Assembly (NCBI RefSeq): GCF_005843885.1
Contig: NZ_CP040443.1
Span: forward strand, 3,968,001-4,032,000
Length of the DNA stretch: 64,000 nucleotides
Reading direction: 5' to 3'
Source of the DNA: Escherichia sp. E4742
GTDB taxonomy: Bacteria; Pseudomonadota; Gammaproteobacteria; Enterobacterales; Enterobacteriaceae
This document shows, one piece after another, positions 38,701 to 47,029 of this stretch; the first letter of the stretch is position 1, and the number at the start of each line of letters is the position of its first letter. Below the pieces are notes generated by a model. That model was not told the DNA's origin. It did no database searches and saw only the letters and a list, made by a program, of their open reading frames with translations. Both the position numbers and the translations under genes were made by a program.

Positions 38701-40253
38701 TTAGCTACTCTGACTCGGCAGAAATGCTTAGTGGGAACAGCGATCTCAACGAAAAACTGCGCGAACGTCTGGAGCAGGCGGAAGCGGAACGTACTCGTGC
38801 TCGTGAATCGTTGCGCGGACACGCTGCGCAGTTGAGTCAGTACAACCAGGTGCTGGCTTCGCTGAAAAGTTCTTACGACACCAAAAAAGAGCTGCTTAAC
38901 GATCTACAACGAGAACTGCAGGATATCGGCGTGCGTGCCGATAGCGGGGCAGAAGAGCGGGCGCGTATTCGCCGTGACGAACTGCATGCGCAACTGAGCA
39001 ATAACCGTTCACGCCGCAATCAACTGGAAAAAGCGCTGACCTTCTGCGAAGCGGAGATGGACAACCTGACCCGCAAACTGCGCAAGCTGGAACGTGATTA
39101 CTTTGAGATGCGCGAGCAGGTAGTGACCGCCAAAGCGGGCTGGTGTGCGGTAATGCGCATGGTGAAAGATAATGGCGTTGAACGCCGCTTACACCGTCGC
39201 GAGTTGGCTTATCTCTCTGCCGATGATTTACGTTCCATGTCGGATAAGGCGTTAGGTGCGCTGCGTCTGGCGGTGGCGGATAACGAACATCTGCGCGACG
39301 TGCTGCGCATGTCGGAAGATCCAAAACGACCTGAGCGCAAAATCCAGTTCTTCGTGGCGGTTTATCAGCATCTGCGCGAACGTATTCGCCAGGATATTAT
39401 TCGTACCGATGATCCGGTGGAAGCTATCGAGCAGATGGAAATCGAACTTAGCCGTCTGACCGAAGAGTTAACTTCTCGCGAACAGAAACTGGCGATCAGC
39501 TCCCGCAGTGTGGCGAACATCATTCGCAAAACCATTCAGCGCGAACAGAACCGTATCCGCATGCTCAACCAGGGCTTGCAGAGCGTATCGTTCGGTCAGG
39601 TGAACAGCGTGCGTCTGAACGTGAACGTGCGTGAAACCCACGCCATGCTGCTTGACGTGCTTTCAGAACAGCATGAGCAACATCAGGATCTGTTCAAGAG
39701 CAACCGCCTGACCTTCTCGGAAGCTCTGGCAAAACTGTATCAGCGACTTAACCCACAAATTGATATGGGCCAGCGCACGCCGCAGACCATTGGTGAAGAA
39801 CTTCTGGATTACCGTAACTACCTGGAGATGGAAGTTGAGGTTAACCGTGGTTCCGATGGCTGGCTGCGCGCGGAGTCTGGCGCACTGTCGACCGGTGAGG
39901 CTATCGGTACGGGTATGTCGATTCTGGTGATGGTAGTACAGAGCTGGGAAGATGAATCTCGCCGCCTGCGCGGTAAAGATATCTCTCCTTGCCGTCTGCT
40001 ATTCCTCGATGAAGCTGCGCGACTGGACGCCCGTTCTATCGCTACGCTGTTTGAATTGTGTGAACGTTTGCAAATGCAGCTCATCATCGCGGCACCTGAA
40101 AATATCAGCCCGGAGAAAGGCACCACCTATAAACTGGTGCGTAAAGTCTTCCAGAATACCGAACACGTTCACGTAGTCGGCCTGCGAGGATTTGCGCCGC
40201 AACTCCCTGAAACGCTTCCAGGAACGGACGAAGCGCCTTCTCAGGCAAGTTAA
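35793..40253 (+). CDS. mukB: Chromosome partition protein MukB (SMC-like ATPase)
   Basis: This 1486-residue structural-maintenance protein has Walker A GGNGAGKST (34-42, Lys40) in the N-terminal head, long coiled coils flanking a central hinge (about 640-800), and a C-terminal head with signature LSTGEAIGTG and Walker B LLFLDEAARLD (Asp1406-Glu1407). MukBEF extrudes loops of DNA and binds topoisomerase IV through the hinge. The full length is intact, with no frameshift. Confidence 0.99.
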   Translation: MIERGKFRSLTLINWNGFFARTFDLDELVTTLSGGNGAGKSTTMAAFVTALIPDLTLLHFRNTTEAGATSGSRDKGLHGKLKAGVCYSMLDTINSRHQRVVVGVRLQQVAGRDRKVDIKPFAIQGLPMSVQPTQLVTESLNERQARVLPLNELKDKLEAMEGVQFKQFNSITDYHSLMFDLGIIARRLRSASDRSKFYRLIEASLYGGISSAITRSLRDYLLPENSGVRKAFQDMEAALRENRMTLEAIRVTQSDRDLFKHLISEATNYVAADYMRHANERRVHLDKALEFRRELHTSRQQLAAEQYKHVDMARELAEHNGAEGDLEADYQAASDHLNLVQTALRQQEKIERYEADLDELQIRLEEQNEVVAEAIERQEENEARAEAAELEVDELKSQLADYQQALDVQQTRAIQYNQAIAALNRAKELCHLPDLTADSAAEWLETFQAKELEATEKMLSLEQKMSMAQTAHSQFEQAYQLVVAINGPLARNEAWDVARELLREGVDQRHLAEQAQPLRMRLSELEQRLREQQEAERLLADFCKRQGKNFDIDELEALHQELEARIASLSDSVSNAREERMALRQEQEQLQSRIQSLMQRAPVWLAAQNSLNQLSEQCGEEFTCSQDVTEYLQQLLEREREAIVERDEVGARKNAVDEEIERLSQPGGSEDQRLNALAERFGGVLLSEIYDDVSLEDAPYFSALYGPSRHAIVVPDLSQVAEQLEGLTDCPEDLYLIEGDPQSFDDSVFNADELEKAVVVKTAERQWRYSRFPEVPLFGRAARESRIESLHAERELLSERFATLSFDVQKTQRLHQAFSRFIGSHLAVAFESDPEAEIRQLNSRRVELERALSNHENDNQQQRIQFEQAKEGVAALNRILPRLNLLADDSLADRVDEIRERLDEAQEAARFVQQFGNHLAKLEPIVSVLQSDPEQFEQLKEDYAYSQQMQRDARQQAFSLTEVVQRRAHFSYSDSAEMLSGNSDLNEKLRERLEQAEAERTRARESLRGHAAQLSQYNQVLASLKSSYDTKKELLNDLQRELQDIGVRADSGAEERARIRRDELHAQLSNNRSRRNQLEKALTFCEAEMDNLTRKLRKLERDYFEMREQVVTAKAGWCAVMRMVKDNGVERRLHRRELAYLSADDLRSMSDKALGALRLAVADNEHLRDVLRMSEDPKRPERKIQFFVAVYQHLRERIRQDIIRTDDPVEAIEQMEIELSRLTEELTSREQKLAISSRSVANIIRKTIQREQNRIRMLNQGLQSVSFGQVNSVRLNVNVRETHAMLLDVLSEQHEQHQDLFKSNRLTFSEALAKLYQRLNPQIDMGQRTPQTIGEELLDYRNYLEMEVEVNRGSDGWLRAESGALSTGEAIGTGMSILVMVVQSWEDESRRLRGKDISPCRLLFLDEAARLDARSIATLFELCERLQMQLIIAAPENISPEKGTTYKLVRKVFQNTEHVHVVGLRGFAPQLPETLPGTDEAPSQAS

Positions 40254-40257
40254 GTTC

Positions 40258-40286
40258 AAGGCGGCAGCGATGCCGCCTTTTTTTTC
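40258..40286 (+). terminator. Intrinsic terminator after mukB
   Basis: AAGGCGGCA pairs perfectly with TGCCGCCTT around a GCGA tetraloop, followed by an eight-T run, five bases past the mukB stop. It ends the cmoM-mukFEB operon. Confidence 0.95.
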
Positions 40287-40510
40287 GAAAAACTCCGTTT
40301 CTGCACTAAAAAAATGCCGCATTATGGCGCGCTTTTCTTTAAACTTCTTTACATTAGGTTGTGTAAAAACGTACCGACGTTTATATACTGAAGGTAAGCC
40401 TGATAAGTAACAGGCTTGCTCGTCATACTTTCATGAGTATTGGCGTTGTAAAGGCAGTTAAGATAAAACAGCCTGGCTATTCAGAGTATGATAAAAACAG
40501 GGGGCAAGGG

Positions 40511-42358
40511 ATGTTGCTTAACATGATGTGTGGTCGTCGGCTTTCGGCAATCAGTTTGTGCCTGGCCGTAACATTCGCTCCACTGTTCAGTGTGCAGGCT
40601 GATGAGCCTGAGGTTATCCCTGGTGACAGCCCGGTGGCTGTAAGTGAACAGGGAGATGTACTGCCGCAGGCGCAAGCCACGGCAATAATGGCGGGGATCC
40701 AACCGCTACCTGAAGGTGCGGCAGAAAAGGCCCGCACGCAAATTGAATCACAATTACCTGCAGGTTATAAGCCGGTTTATCTTAACCAGCTTCAACTCTT
40801 GTATGCAGCACGCGATATGCAGCCGATGTGGGAAAATCGTGATGCAGTTAAAGCTTTCCAGCAGCAGTTGGCGGAAGTGGCGATTGCCGGTTTTCAACCG
40901 CAGTTTAACAAATGGGTGGAGTTACTGACTGACCCTGGCGTTAACGGTATGGCGCGCGATGTGGTGCTATCGGATGCAATGATGGGGTATCTCCATTTCG
41001 TCGCAAACATTCCGGTCAAAGGTACCCGCTGGCTGTACAGTAGTAAACCTTATGCGCTCTCAACACCGCCGCTCTCGGTCATTAACCATTGGCAGGTGGC
41101 GCTGGATAACGGTCAATTGACCACGTTTGTCTCAGGGTTGGCACCACAGCATCCGCAATATTCAGCAATGCATGAATCTTTGCTGACCTTATTGAGTGAT
41201 TCCAAACCGTGGCCGCAACTGACCGGTAAAGCAACGCTACGCCCTGGTCAATGGAGTAACGACGTCCCGGCGCTGCGCGAGATTTTGCAGCGTACAGGTA
41301 TGCTCGAAGGTGGGCCGAAAATAGCACTGCCGGGTGATGAAACATCGACAGGCGCGGTAGTTAGTCCGTCTGCCGCTGCAATCGAAACAGTCGAAACTAA
41401 GCCGATGGATAAGCAAACTACAGCTCGCAGTAAACCTGCGCCAGCCGTCCGAGCTGCCTATGATAATGAGCTGGTGGAAGCTGTGAAACGTTTTCAGACA
41501 TGGCAAGGCTTAGGGGCAGATGGCTCCATTGGCCCGGCAACGCGAGACTGGTTAAACGTCACGCCTGCACAGCGAGCGGGCGTGCTGGCGCTCAATATCC
41601 AGCGATTGCGTTTGCTGCCATCCGAGCTTTCTACTGGCATCATGGTTAACATTCCGGCCTATTCGCTGGTCTATTATCAGAACGGTAATCAAGTGCTGGA
41701 TTCACGGGTCATTGTCGGTCGTCCCGATCGCAAAACGCCGATGATGAGCAGTGCCTTAAACAATGTGGTGGTAAACCCGCCGTGGAACGTACCACCGACG
41801 CTGGCACGCAAAGATATTCTGCCAAAGGTGCGTAACGATCCTGGTTATCTTGAAAGCCATGGCTATACGGTTATGCGCGGCTGGAACAGCAAAGATGCGC
41901 TTGACCCGTGGCAGATTGACTGGTCGACGATCACAGCATCGAATTTGCCGTTCCGCTTCCAGCAAGCTCCTGGCCCGCGAAATTCGCTAGGACGGTATAA
42001 ATTTAATATGCCGAGTTCAGACGCTATCTATTTGCATGACACGCCGAATCACAATCTTTTCAAACGTGAAACGCGCGCGTTGAGTTCTGGCTGTGTGCGG
42101 GTGAATAAGGCGTCGGATCTGGCAAATATGCTGCTGCAGGATGCTGGCTGGAATGACAAGCGTATCTCCGATGCTCTGAAGCGGGGTGATACCCGTTACG
42201 TTAATATTCGTCAATCGATACCGGTTAATCTTTACTATCTGACCGCCTTTGTTGGTGCAGATGGTCGTACCCAATATCGTACAGATATTTACAATTATGA
42301 TCTGCCTGCACGATCCAGCTCGCAAATTGTCTCAAAAGCGGAACAATTAATCAGATAA
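40511..42358 (+). CDS. ldtD: L,D-transpeptidase LdtD
   Basis: This 615-residue periplasmic enzyme (formerly YcbB) makes 3-3 mDAP-mDAP peptidoglycan cross-links and can confer beta-lactam resistance by bypassing PBPs. It has a signal peptide (cleavage near VQA-DEPE), a scaffold with a peptidoglycan-binding helix bundle, and a YkuD catalytic domain with the nucleophile Cys528 in SSGCVRVN. The start at 40511 lies where the signal begins; a frame from 40433 adds 26 non-signal residues. The LdtD-type capping subdomain is present. Scattered substitutions separate it from the K-12 copy. Confidence 0.97.
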   Translation: MLLNMMCGRRLSAISLCLAVTFAPLFSVQADEPEVIPGDSPVAVSEQGDVLPQAQATAIMAGIQPLPEGAAEKARTQIESQLPAGYKPVYLNQLQLLYAARDMQPMWENRDAVKAFQQQLAEVAIAGFQPQFNKWVELLTDPGVNGMARDVVLSDAMMGYLHFVANIPVKGTRWLYSSKPYALSTPPLSVINHWQVALDNGQLTTFVSGLAPQHPQYSAMHESLLTLLSDSKPWPQLTGKATLRPGQWSNDVPALREILQRTGMLEGGPKIALPGDETSTGAVVSPSAAAIETVETKPMDKQTTARSKPAPAVRAAYDNELVEAVKRFQTWQGLGADGSIGPATRDWLNVTPAQRAGVLALNIQRLRLLPSELSTGIMVNIPAYSLVYYQNGNQVLDSRVIVGRPDRKTPMMSSALNNVVVNPPWNVPPTLARKDILPKVRNDPGYLESHGYTVMRGWNSKDALDPWQIDWSTITASNLPFRFQQAPGPRNSLGRYKFNMPSSDAIYLHDTPNHNLFKRETRALSSGCVRVNKASDLANMLLQDAGWNDKRISDALKRGDTRYVNIRQSIPVNLYYLTAFVGADGRTQYRTDIYNYDLPARSSSQIVSKAEQLIR

Positions 42359-42538
42359 ATGAAGTAGTTCGGGAAAATCTGTTGTCGTAATAATTGGCAT
42401 GTTCGGGGGCTATTCTCTGTAGTCCCCGTCGCTGCTGGGGGTGAGTCATCTTGACGTCAGCTTTATGGGCGGTTAAGGTGCCTCTTGTGCGCCAGAAGTG
42501 CATATAAACGATAACATTGACCTGTAGACTTGATTATC

Positions 42539-43087
42539 ATGGACAAATTCGACGCTAATCGCCGCAAACTACTGGCGCTTGGTGGCGTTGCACTTGGTGC
42601 CGCCATCCTGCCGACGCCTTCATTTGCGACACTCTCTACCCCACGTCCGCGCATTTTGACACTTAACAATCTCCATACCGGAGAGTCAATTAAGGCGGAG
42701 TTTTTCGATGGCAGAGGCTATATTCAGGAAGAATTGGCAAAACTAAACCATTTTTTCCGCGATTTCCGCGCGAACAAAATAAGGTCCATCGACCCAGGAT
42801 TATTCGACCAGTTATATCGCCTGCAAGGGTTGTTAGGCACTCGCAAGCCAGTACAGCTCATTTCTGGCTACCGTTCTATTGACACCAATAATGAATTACG
42901 CGCCCACAGCCGTGGAGTAGCAAAGAAAAGCTATCACACTAAAGGGCAGGCGATGGACTTCCATATCGAAGGTATTGCGTTAAGCAATATACGCAAAGCA
43001 GCGTTATCTATGCGCGCAGGTGGTGTAGGATATTACCCACGCAGTAACTTTGTGCATATTGATACCGGGCCAGCGCGGCATTGGTAA
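42539..43087 (+). CDS. mepK: Murein endopeptidase MepK
   Basis: This 182-residue protein (formerly YcbK) has an N-terminal signal with twin arginines (Arg8-Arg9 before LLALGG), suggesting Tat export, and cleavage near PSFA. Zinc ligands of the DUF882/M15A fold are His133, Asp140 and His173. MepK is reported to cut mDAP-mDAP cross-links, the bonds made by LdtD encoded immediately upstream. A TTG nine bases earlier is a less likely start. The ribosome-binding site is weak. Confidence 0.96.
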   Translation: MDKFDANRRKLLALGGVALGAAILPTPSFATLSTPRPRILTLNNLHTGESIKAEFFDGRGYIQEELAKLNHFFRDFRANKIRSIDPGLFDQLYRLQGLLGTRKPVQLISGYRSIDTNNELRAHSRGVAKKSYHTKGQAMDFHIEGIALSNIRKAALSMRAGGVGYYPRSNFVHIDTGPARHW

Positions 43088-43113
43088 CAATCGCTTAACG
43101 AAACAGGGGCAGT

Positions 43114-43761
43114 ATGAACTATCGTATTATTCCGGTCACCGCATTTTCCCAGAACTGTTCATTGATCTGGTGTGAGCAAACTCGCCTGGCCGCACTGGTC
43201 GATCCGGGCGGCGATGCGGAAAAAATCAAACAGGAAGTTGACGCCAGCGGACTGACGCTAATGCAGATCCTGCTGACGCATGGTCATCTGGACCACGTTG
43301 GCGCAGCGGCGGAACTGGCACAACATTACGGCGTGCCAGTGCTTGGCCCGGAAAAAGAAGATGAGTTCTGGCTGCAAGGCTTGCCTGCGCAGAGTCGCAT
43401 GTTTGGCCTGGAAGAGTGTCAGCCATTAACGCCAGATCGCTGGCTGAATGAAGGCGACACTATCAGCATAGGGAATGTGACTTTACAGGTGTTACATTGC
43501 CCAGGGCATACGCCAGGCCATGTGGTTTTCTTTGATAATCAGGCAAAACTGTTGATTTCTGGCGACGTCCTTTTTAAAGGCGGAGTAGGGCGCAGTGACT
43601 TCCCACGGGGCGATCACAATCAACTGATTTCTTCAATCAAAGATAAATTGCTGCCATTGGGGGATGACGTGACATTTATTCCGGGTCACGGACCATTATC
43701 CACTCTTGGTTATGAGCGCCTGCATAATCCCTTCCTGCAAGACGAAATGCCCGTCTGGTAA
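43114..43761 (+). CDS. gloC: Hydroxyacylglutathione hydrolase GloC (type II glyoxalase)
   Basis: This 215-residue metallo-beta-lactamase-fold hydrolase (formerly YcbL) has metal motif THGHLDH at 55-61. It hydrolyses S-lactoylglutathione in methylglyoxal detoxification, alongside GloB. AGGGGCAGT precedes the ATG. It is 26 bp downstream of mepK and could share its message, though the function is unrelated. Confidence 0.96.
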   Translation: MNYRIIPVTAFSQNCSLIWCEQTRLAALVDPGGDAEKIKQEVDASGLTLMQILLTHGHLDHVGAAAELAQHYGVPVLGPEKEDEFWLQGLPAQSRMFGLEECQPLTPDRWLNEGDTISIGNVTLQVLHCPGHTPGHVVFFDNQAKLLISGDVLFKGGVGRSDFPRGDHNQLISSIKDKLLPLGDDVTFIPGHGPLSTLGYERLHNPFLQDEMPVW

Positions 43762-43775
43762 AAGCACATAAAAAA

Positions 43776-43794
43776 GCCCGCTTTCAATGCGGGC
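43776..43794 (+). terminator. Hairpin after gloC
   Basis: GCCCGC and GCGGGC pair around a 7-nt loop, 14 bp past the gloC stop and preceded by an A run. The downstream tract is not T-rich. Confidence 0.6.
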
Positions 43795-43824
43795 CTGGAT
43801 TTCTGGCAAAGTGCGCTTTGTTTA

Positions 43825-43926
43825 TGCCGGATGCGGCGTAAACGCCTTATCCAGCCTACAAATTAGTGCAAATTCAAAATATTGCAGGGGATGCGTAGGC
43901 CTGATAAGCGTAGCGCATCAGGCAAT
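43825..43926. repeat. REP/BIME cluster between gloC and aspC
   Basis: Two REP units face each other: 43825-43860 contains GCCGGATGCGGCGTAAACG and the matching CTTATCCAGCCTAC arm; 43892-43926 contains GTAGGCCTGATAAGCG and GCGCATCAGGCA. Such elements in convergent 3' regions stabilise message ends and can bind gyrase or IHF. Confidence 0.9.
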
Positions 43927-43948
43927 GTTGCGTTTATCATCAGTCTCA

Positions 43949-43965
43949 GCCCGCTTTCAACGGGC
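43949..43965 (-). terminator. Hairpin after aspC
   Basis: GCCCG and CGGGC pair around a 7-nt loop, 18 bp past the aspC stop. Its sequence nearly repeats the gloC hairpin at 43776-43794, so the two flank the REP cluster. Confidence 0.5.
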
Positions 43966-43982
43966 TTCATTGGTTTTAACGC

Positions 43983-45173
43983 TTACAGCACAGCCACAAT
44001 CGCTTCGCACAGCGGCGCCATGTTATCTGGCGTCATTCCGGCCACGTTTACGCGACCAGAAGCAACAGCATACACGCCAAACTCTTCACGCAGACGCAGT
44101 ACCTGTTCTTTTGTCAGGCCACTGAAAGAGAACATACCATTCTGTTTGATGATAAAGCTAAAGTCGCGGTTTGCGCCTTTCTCCTGCAGTGTATTAACAA
44201 ATAACTGACGCATACGCTGAATGCGCTGGCGCATATCGGTCAGCTCTTGTTCCCAGATCGCACGCAAAGCCTCGTTGCTCAGGATCGTAGCAACAACCGA
44301 AGCCCCGTGAGCCGGTGGGTTAGAATAGTTTGCGCGAATTACTGCTTTCATCTGGCTGAATGCACGATCGACAGTTTCACTGTCTGTGGCAACCAGAGTA
44401 CAAGCGCCAACACGCTCGTTATACAGGCCAAAGTTCTTAGAGTAGGAACTGGCGACGATCAGCTCTTTATGCAGAGCCGCGAAAGCGCGCAGACCTTCAG
44501 CATCCTCTTCCAGACCACGGGCGAAACCCTGGTAAGCGAAGTCAAATAGCGGCAGCCAGCCTTTCTCAACAGAAAGCTGCGCCAGTGTTTGCCATTGCTC
44601 CAGTGTAGGATCGATGCCGGTAGGGTTATGGCAGCAGCCGTGGAACAGGACAACGTCACCAGCCTGAGCTTCGTTCAGACTGTTAACTAAAGCGTCGAAG
44701 TCCAGAGTGTGATTTTCCGCATCGTAATAAGCGTATTCACGAACTTCCAGACCCGCAGAGTTAAATACGCTCTTATGGTTTGGCCAGCTTGGGTTGCTCA
44801 CCCACACGCGCTTAACGCTGGTATTTTTTGCCAGGAAATCGGCGGCTACACGTAATGCACCGGTACCACCTGGGGTCTGGGCTGTACGTGCGCGTTTGTC
44901 ATTGATTAAGGCGCTACCTTTACCAAACAGCAGTTCCTGGGTACAACGACCAAATTCAGGAATACCGTCAATGCCGAGGTAGTTTTTGGTGGTTTCATTT
45001 TCGAGCAGATACTGTTCAGCCTTTTTAACGCTGGTCAATACCGGGGTTTTGCCCGTCTCATCTTTATAGACACCAATCCCGAGGTTAATTTTGCCGGGAC
45101 GTTCATCGGCACGAAACAGATCGGCCAGGCCCAGAATCGGGTCGGCAGGAGCGGCGGTAATGTTCTCAAACAT
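43983..45173 (-). CDS. aspC: Aspartate aminotransferase
   Basis: This 396-residue PLP enzyme transfers amino groups between aspartate and 2-oxoglutarate and also acts on aromatic amino acids. The PLP lysine is Lys246 in SSYSKNFGLYNER. It is monocistronic. The 183-bp gap to ompF contains a terminator for ompF and must hold the aspC promoter. Confidence 0.99.
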   Translation of the reverse strand: MFENITAAPADPILGLADLFRADERPGKINLGIGVYKDETGKTPVLTSVKKAEQYLLENETTKNYLGIDGIPEFGRCTQELLFGKGSALINDKRARTAQTPGGTGALRVAADFLAKNTSVKRVWVSNPSWPNHKSVFNSAGLEVREYAYYDAENHTLDFDALVNSLNEAQAGDVVLFHGCCHNPTGIDPTLEQWQTLAQLSVEKGWLPLFDFAYQGFARGLEEDAEGLRAFAALHKELIVASSYSKNFGLYNERVGACTLVATDSETVDRAFSQMKAVIRANYSNPPAHGASVVATILSNEALRAIWEQELTDMRQRIQRMRQLFVNTLQEKGANRDFSFIIKQNGMFSFSGLTKEQVLRLREEFGVYAVASGRVNVAGMTPDNMAPLCEAIVAVL

Positions 45174-45303
45174 GACGAGGTTCCATTATGGTTACAGAAG
45201 GGAAGTCCGCTATCAGGGTAACGGGAGATTTACAAAATTCCAACTATTACTGATGAAAACGCAGGCTGTTTTTTCAAGACGTGAGATTGCTCTGGAAGGC
45301 ATA

Positions 45304-45331
45304 AAAAAACAGGACCAAAGTCCTGTTTTTT
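45304..45331. terminator. Intrinsic terminator after ompF
   Basis: AAAAAACAGGAC and GTCCTGTTTTTT form a perfect 12-bp inverted repeat with a 4-nt loop. On the minus strand it ends ompF, 25 bp past the stop; A/T runs on both sides make it bidirectional. Confidence 0.93.
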
Positions 45332-45356
45332 CGGCATTTAACAAAGAGGTCTGCTA

Positions 45357-46427
45357 TTAGAACTGGTAAACGATACCTACAGCAACGGTATCATCAGAAC
45401 CTACGCCCAGTTTGTTGTCAGAATCGATCTGGTTGATGATGTAGTCAACATAGGTGGACATGTTTTTGTTGAAGTAGTAGGTTGCGCCCACTTCAACGTA
45501 GTTCACCAGATCAACATCACCGATGCCTTCTACGTCTTTTGCTTTAGATTTGGTGTAAGCGATGGACGGACGCAGACCAAAGTCAAACTGGTATTGCGCA
45601 ACTAATAGAACGTCTTGCGTTTTGTTGGCAAAGCCGCCAGTGATCGGGGTGGCGTTACGGGTTTCACCGTAGTTCGCTGCCAGGTAGATGTTATTTGCAT
45701 CATACTTCAGGCCAGTTGCCCACTGTTCAGCTTTTTTACCCTGGCCGAGAGGCTGAGCTTCTTGCAAGTTGGTGCGGTCAGCAGCACCATAAGCACCAAC
45801 GATACCAAAGCCTTCGAATTCGTAGCTGATGGAGCCGCCAACACCGTCGCCGTTAGAACGACGTGCGGTGTCACGTTCGTTTTTACCCAGGTACTGAACA
45901 GCAAAGTTCAGGCCGTCAACCAGACCAAAGAAGTTGGAGTTACGGTAAGTTGCAACGCCGCCAACACGACCAACGAAGAAGTCATCGCTGTATGCGGTAT
46001 CACCACCGAACTCTGGCAGCATATCGGTGTAGCCCAGTGCGTCATAAACAACACCATAGTTACGACCGTAATCGAAAGAACCTACGTCAGCGTATTTCAG
46101 ACCAGCGAATGCCAGACGGGTTTTGTTGCCAGTTTGAGCGTCAGCACCTTCAGAGTTGTTACCCTGGAAGTTGTATTCCCACTGACCGTAACCGGTCAGA
46201 TCGGAATTGATTTGAGTTTCCCCTTTAAAACCAAGACGGGCATAGGTCATGTCACCATTGCCACCGTAACTGTTTTCACCGTTATCCTTGGAAAAATAAT
46301 GCAGACCGACAGCTTTGCCGTACAGATCTACTTTGTTGCCATCTTTGTTATAGATTTCTGCAGCGTTTGCAGTACCTGCTACTAACAGAGCAGGGACAAT
46401 CACTGCCAGAATATTGCGCTTCATCAT
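45357..46427 (-). CDS. ompF: Outer membrane porin OmpF (short loop-6 variant)
   Basis: This 356-residue precursor of the trimeric 16-stranded porin has a 22-residue signal (ends TANA before AEIYNKDG) and a terminal Phe for outer-membrane assembly. It admits small hydrophilic solutes and many beta-lactams and is a receptor for some colicins and phages. The constriction loop with PEFGGD is intact. Against the 362-residue K-12 form I recall, the loop after NATPI reads TGGF (mature 241-244) instead of a 10-residue segment, so surface loop 6 is six residues shorter. The double ATG start MMKR is standard. Confidence 0.98.
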   Translation of the reverse strand: MMKRNILAVIVPALLVAGTANAAEIYNKDGNKVDLYGKAVGLHYFSKDNGENSYGGNGDMTYARLGFKGETQINSDLTGYGQWEYNFQGNNSEGADAQTGNKTRLAFAGLKYADVGSFDYGRNYGVVYDALGYTDMLPEFGGDTAYSDDFFVGRVGGVATYRNSNFFGLVDGLNFAVQYLGKNERDTARRSNGDGVGGSISYEFEGFGIVGAYGAADRTNLQEAQPLGQGKKAEQWATGLKYDANNIYLAANYGETRNATPITGGFANKTQDVLLVAQYQFDFGLRPSIAYTKSKAKDVEGIGDVDLVNYVEVGATYYFNKNMSTYVDYIINQIDSDNKLGVGSDDTVAVGIVYQF

Positions 46428-46448
46428 TATTTATTACCCTCATGGTTT
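46424..46448 (-). promoter_or_regulatory. MicF sRNA target at the ompF start
   Basis: On the minus strand, CCATGAGGGTAATAAATAAT spans the Shine-Dalgarno region before the ATG. This is the established pairing site of the MicF antisense RNA, which blocks ompF translation under stress. The sequence appears unchanged from the form I recall. Confidence 0.75.
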
Positions 46449-46542
46449 TTTTTATAACACCTGCCACTGCCGCCAATAAATTCTGTCAATGAATCTTTAC
46501 GGAACTATTGATGAGAGTTTGGTGTTTTATGTATCTGCAGGC

Positions 46543-46636
46543 ATCTTTCCATTCAAACTAACGTTTCGCTACCGTGAAAGTGCTACAAAGATAAAGATGT
46601 AGTTACAAAAAGCAAAAATGTGTAACCAATAGTAAA
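46543..46636 (-). promoter_or_regulatory. ompF promoter and OmpR sites F1-F3
   Basis: On the minus strand the -10 hexamer AAAGAT is at 46543-46548, with a start near 46537 and a 110-nt leader. Upstream, 46580-46636 holds direct-repeat blocks of the OmpR type (TTTACTATTGGTTACAC, TTTTTGTAACTACAT, TTTATCTTTGTAGCAC). Phosphorylated OmpR binds these to activate ompF at low osmolarity. Several bases differ from the K-12 F1-F3 that I recall. Confidence 0.8.
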
Positions 46637-46985
46637 ATTTAAGGAACTTTGTGAACGCCGTCATATTTCCATTGGACTTTAATGATATTTGCAGTGGATT
46701 TGATCTATTTATATGATTTCCTTATATTTAAATTAACTAAACGAAAATTTTCTTTCTGATCATTTTTCCCCGCAGCCTCACTGAATCACGCTTTCAGGCG
46801 TCCAGAAAGCCAAAAATAAGTATAAAAATTGTGCTATCAGCTAAGAAATTGCTAATCCGCAATAAGACTGTGGGTTAATTTTTTGTTCGCAAATATTTCA
46901 GAGAAATATTCCGTAACAGGAAGAGGGGCCTTGAGGGGTTGCAAATAGATTGATTGACTTAACAAACAGATAACTTGACAGAAGG

Positions 46986-47018
46986 GGATAAAAAAGAGCC
47001 AGCGTGCGCTGGCTCTTT
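46986..47018 (-). terminator. Intrinsic terminator after asnS
   Basis: On the minus strand, AAAGAGCCAGC pairs perfectly with GCTGGCTCTTT around a 4-nt loop, then a T run. It lies 12 bp past the asnS stop. Confidence 0.93.
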
Positions 47019-47029
47019 CAGGAAGTGAA

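Larger units (their letters stand above)
46428..47029. other. Long ompF upstream region
   Basis: These 602 bp separate ompF from asnS. They contain the MicF target and leader, the promoter and F1-F3 sites, an AT-rich stretch (about 46640-46900) where IHF and H-NS are expected to bind, and an 8-bp perfect inverted repeat AATATTTC-AGA-GAAATATT at 46892-46910. That repeat falls about 355-375 bp upstream of the start, where the silencing OmpR site F4 is reported. The asnS terminator lies at the far end. No coding frame is credible. Confidence 0.65.

Noticed and set aside
43825..43926. Possible CRISPR-like repeats
   Set aside because: The units are palindromic REP arms in opposite orientations without regular spacers or cas genes.
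43787..44125. 112-codon frame after gloC
   Set aside because: It crosses the REP cluster and the antisense of aspC; it is not a gene.
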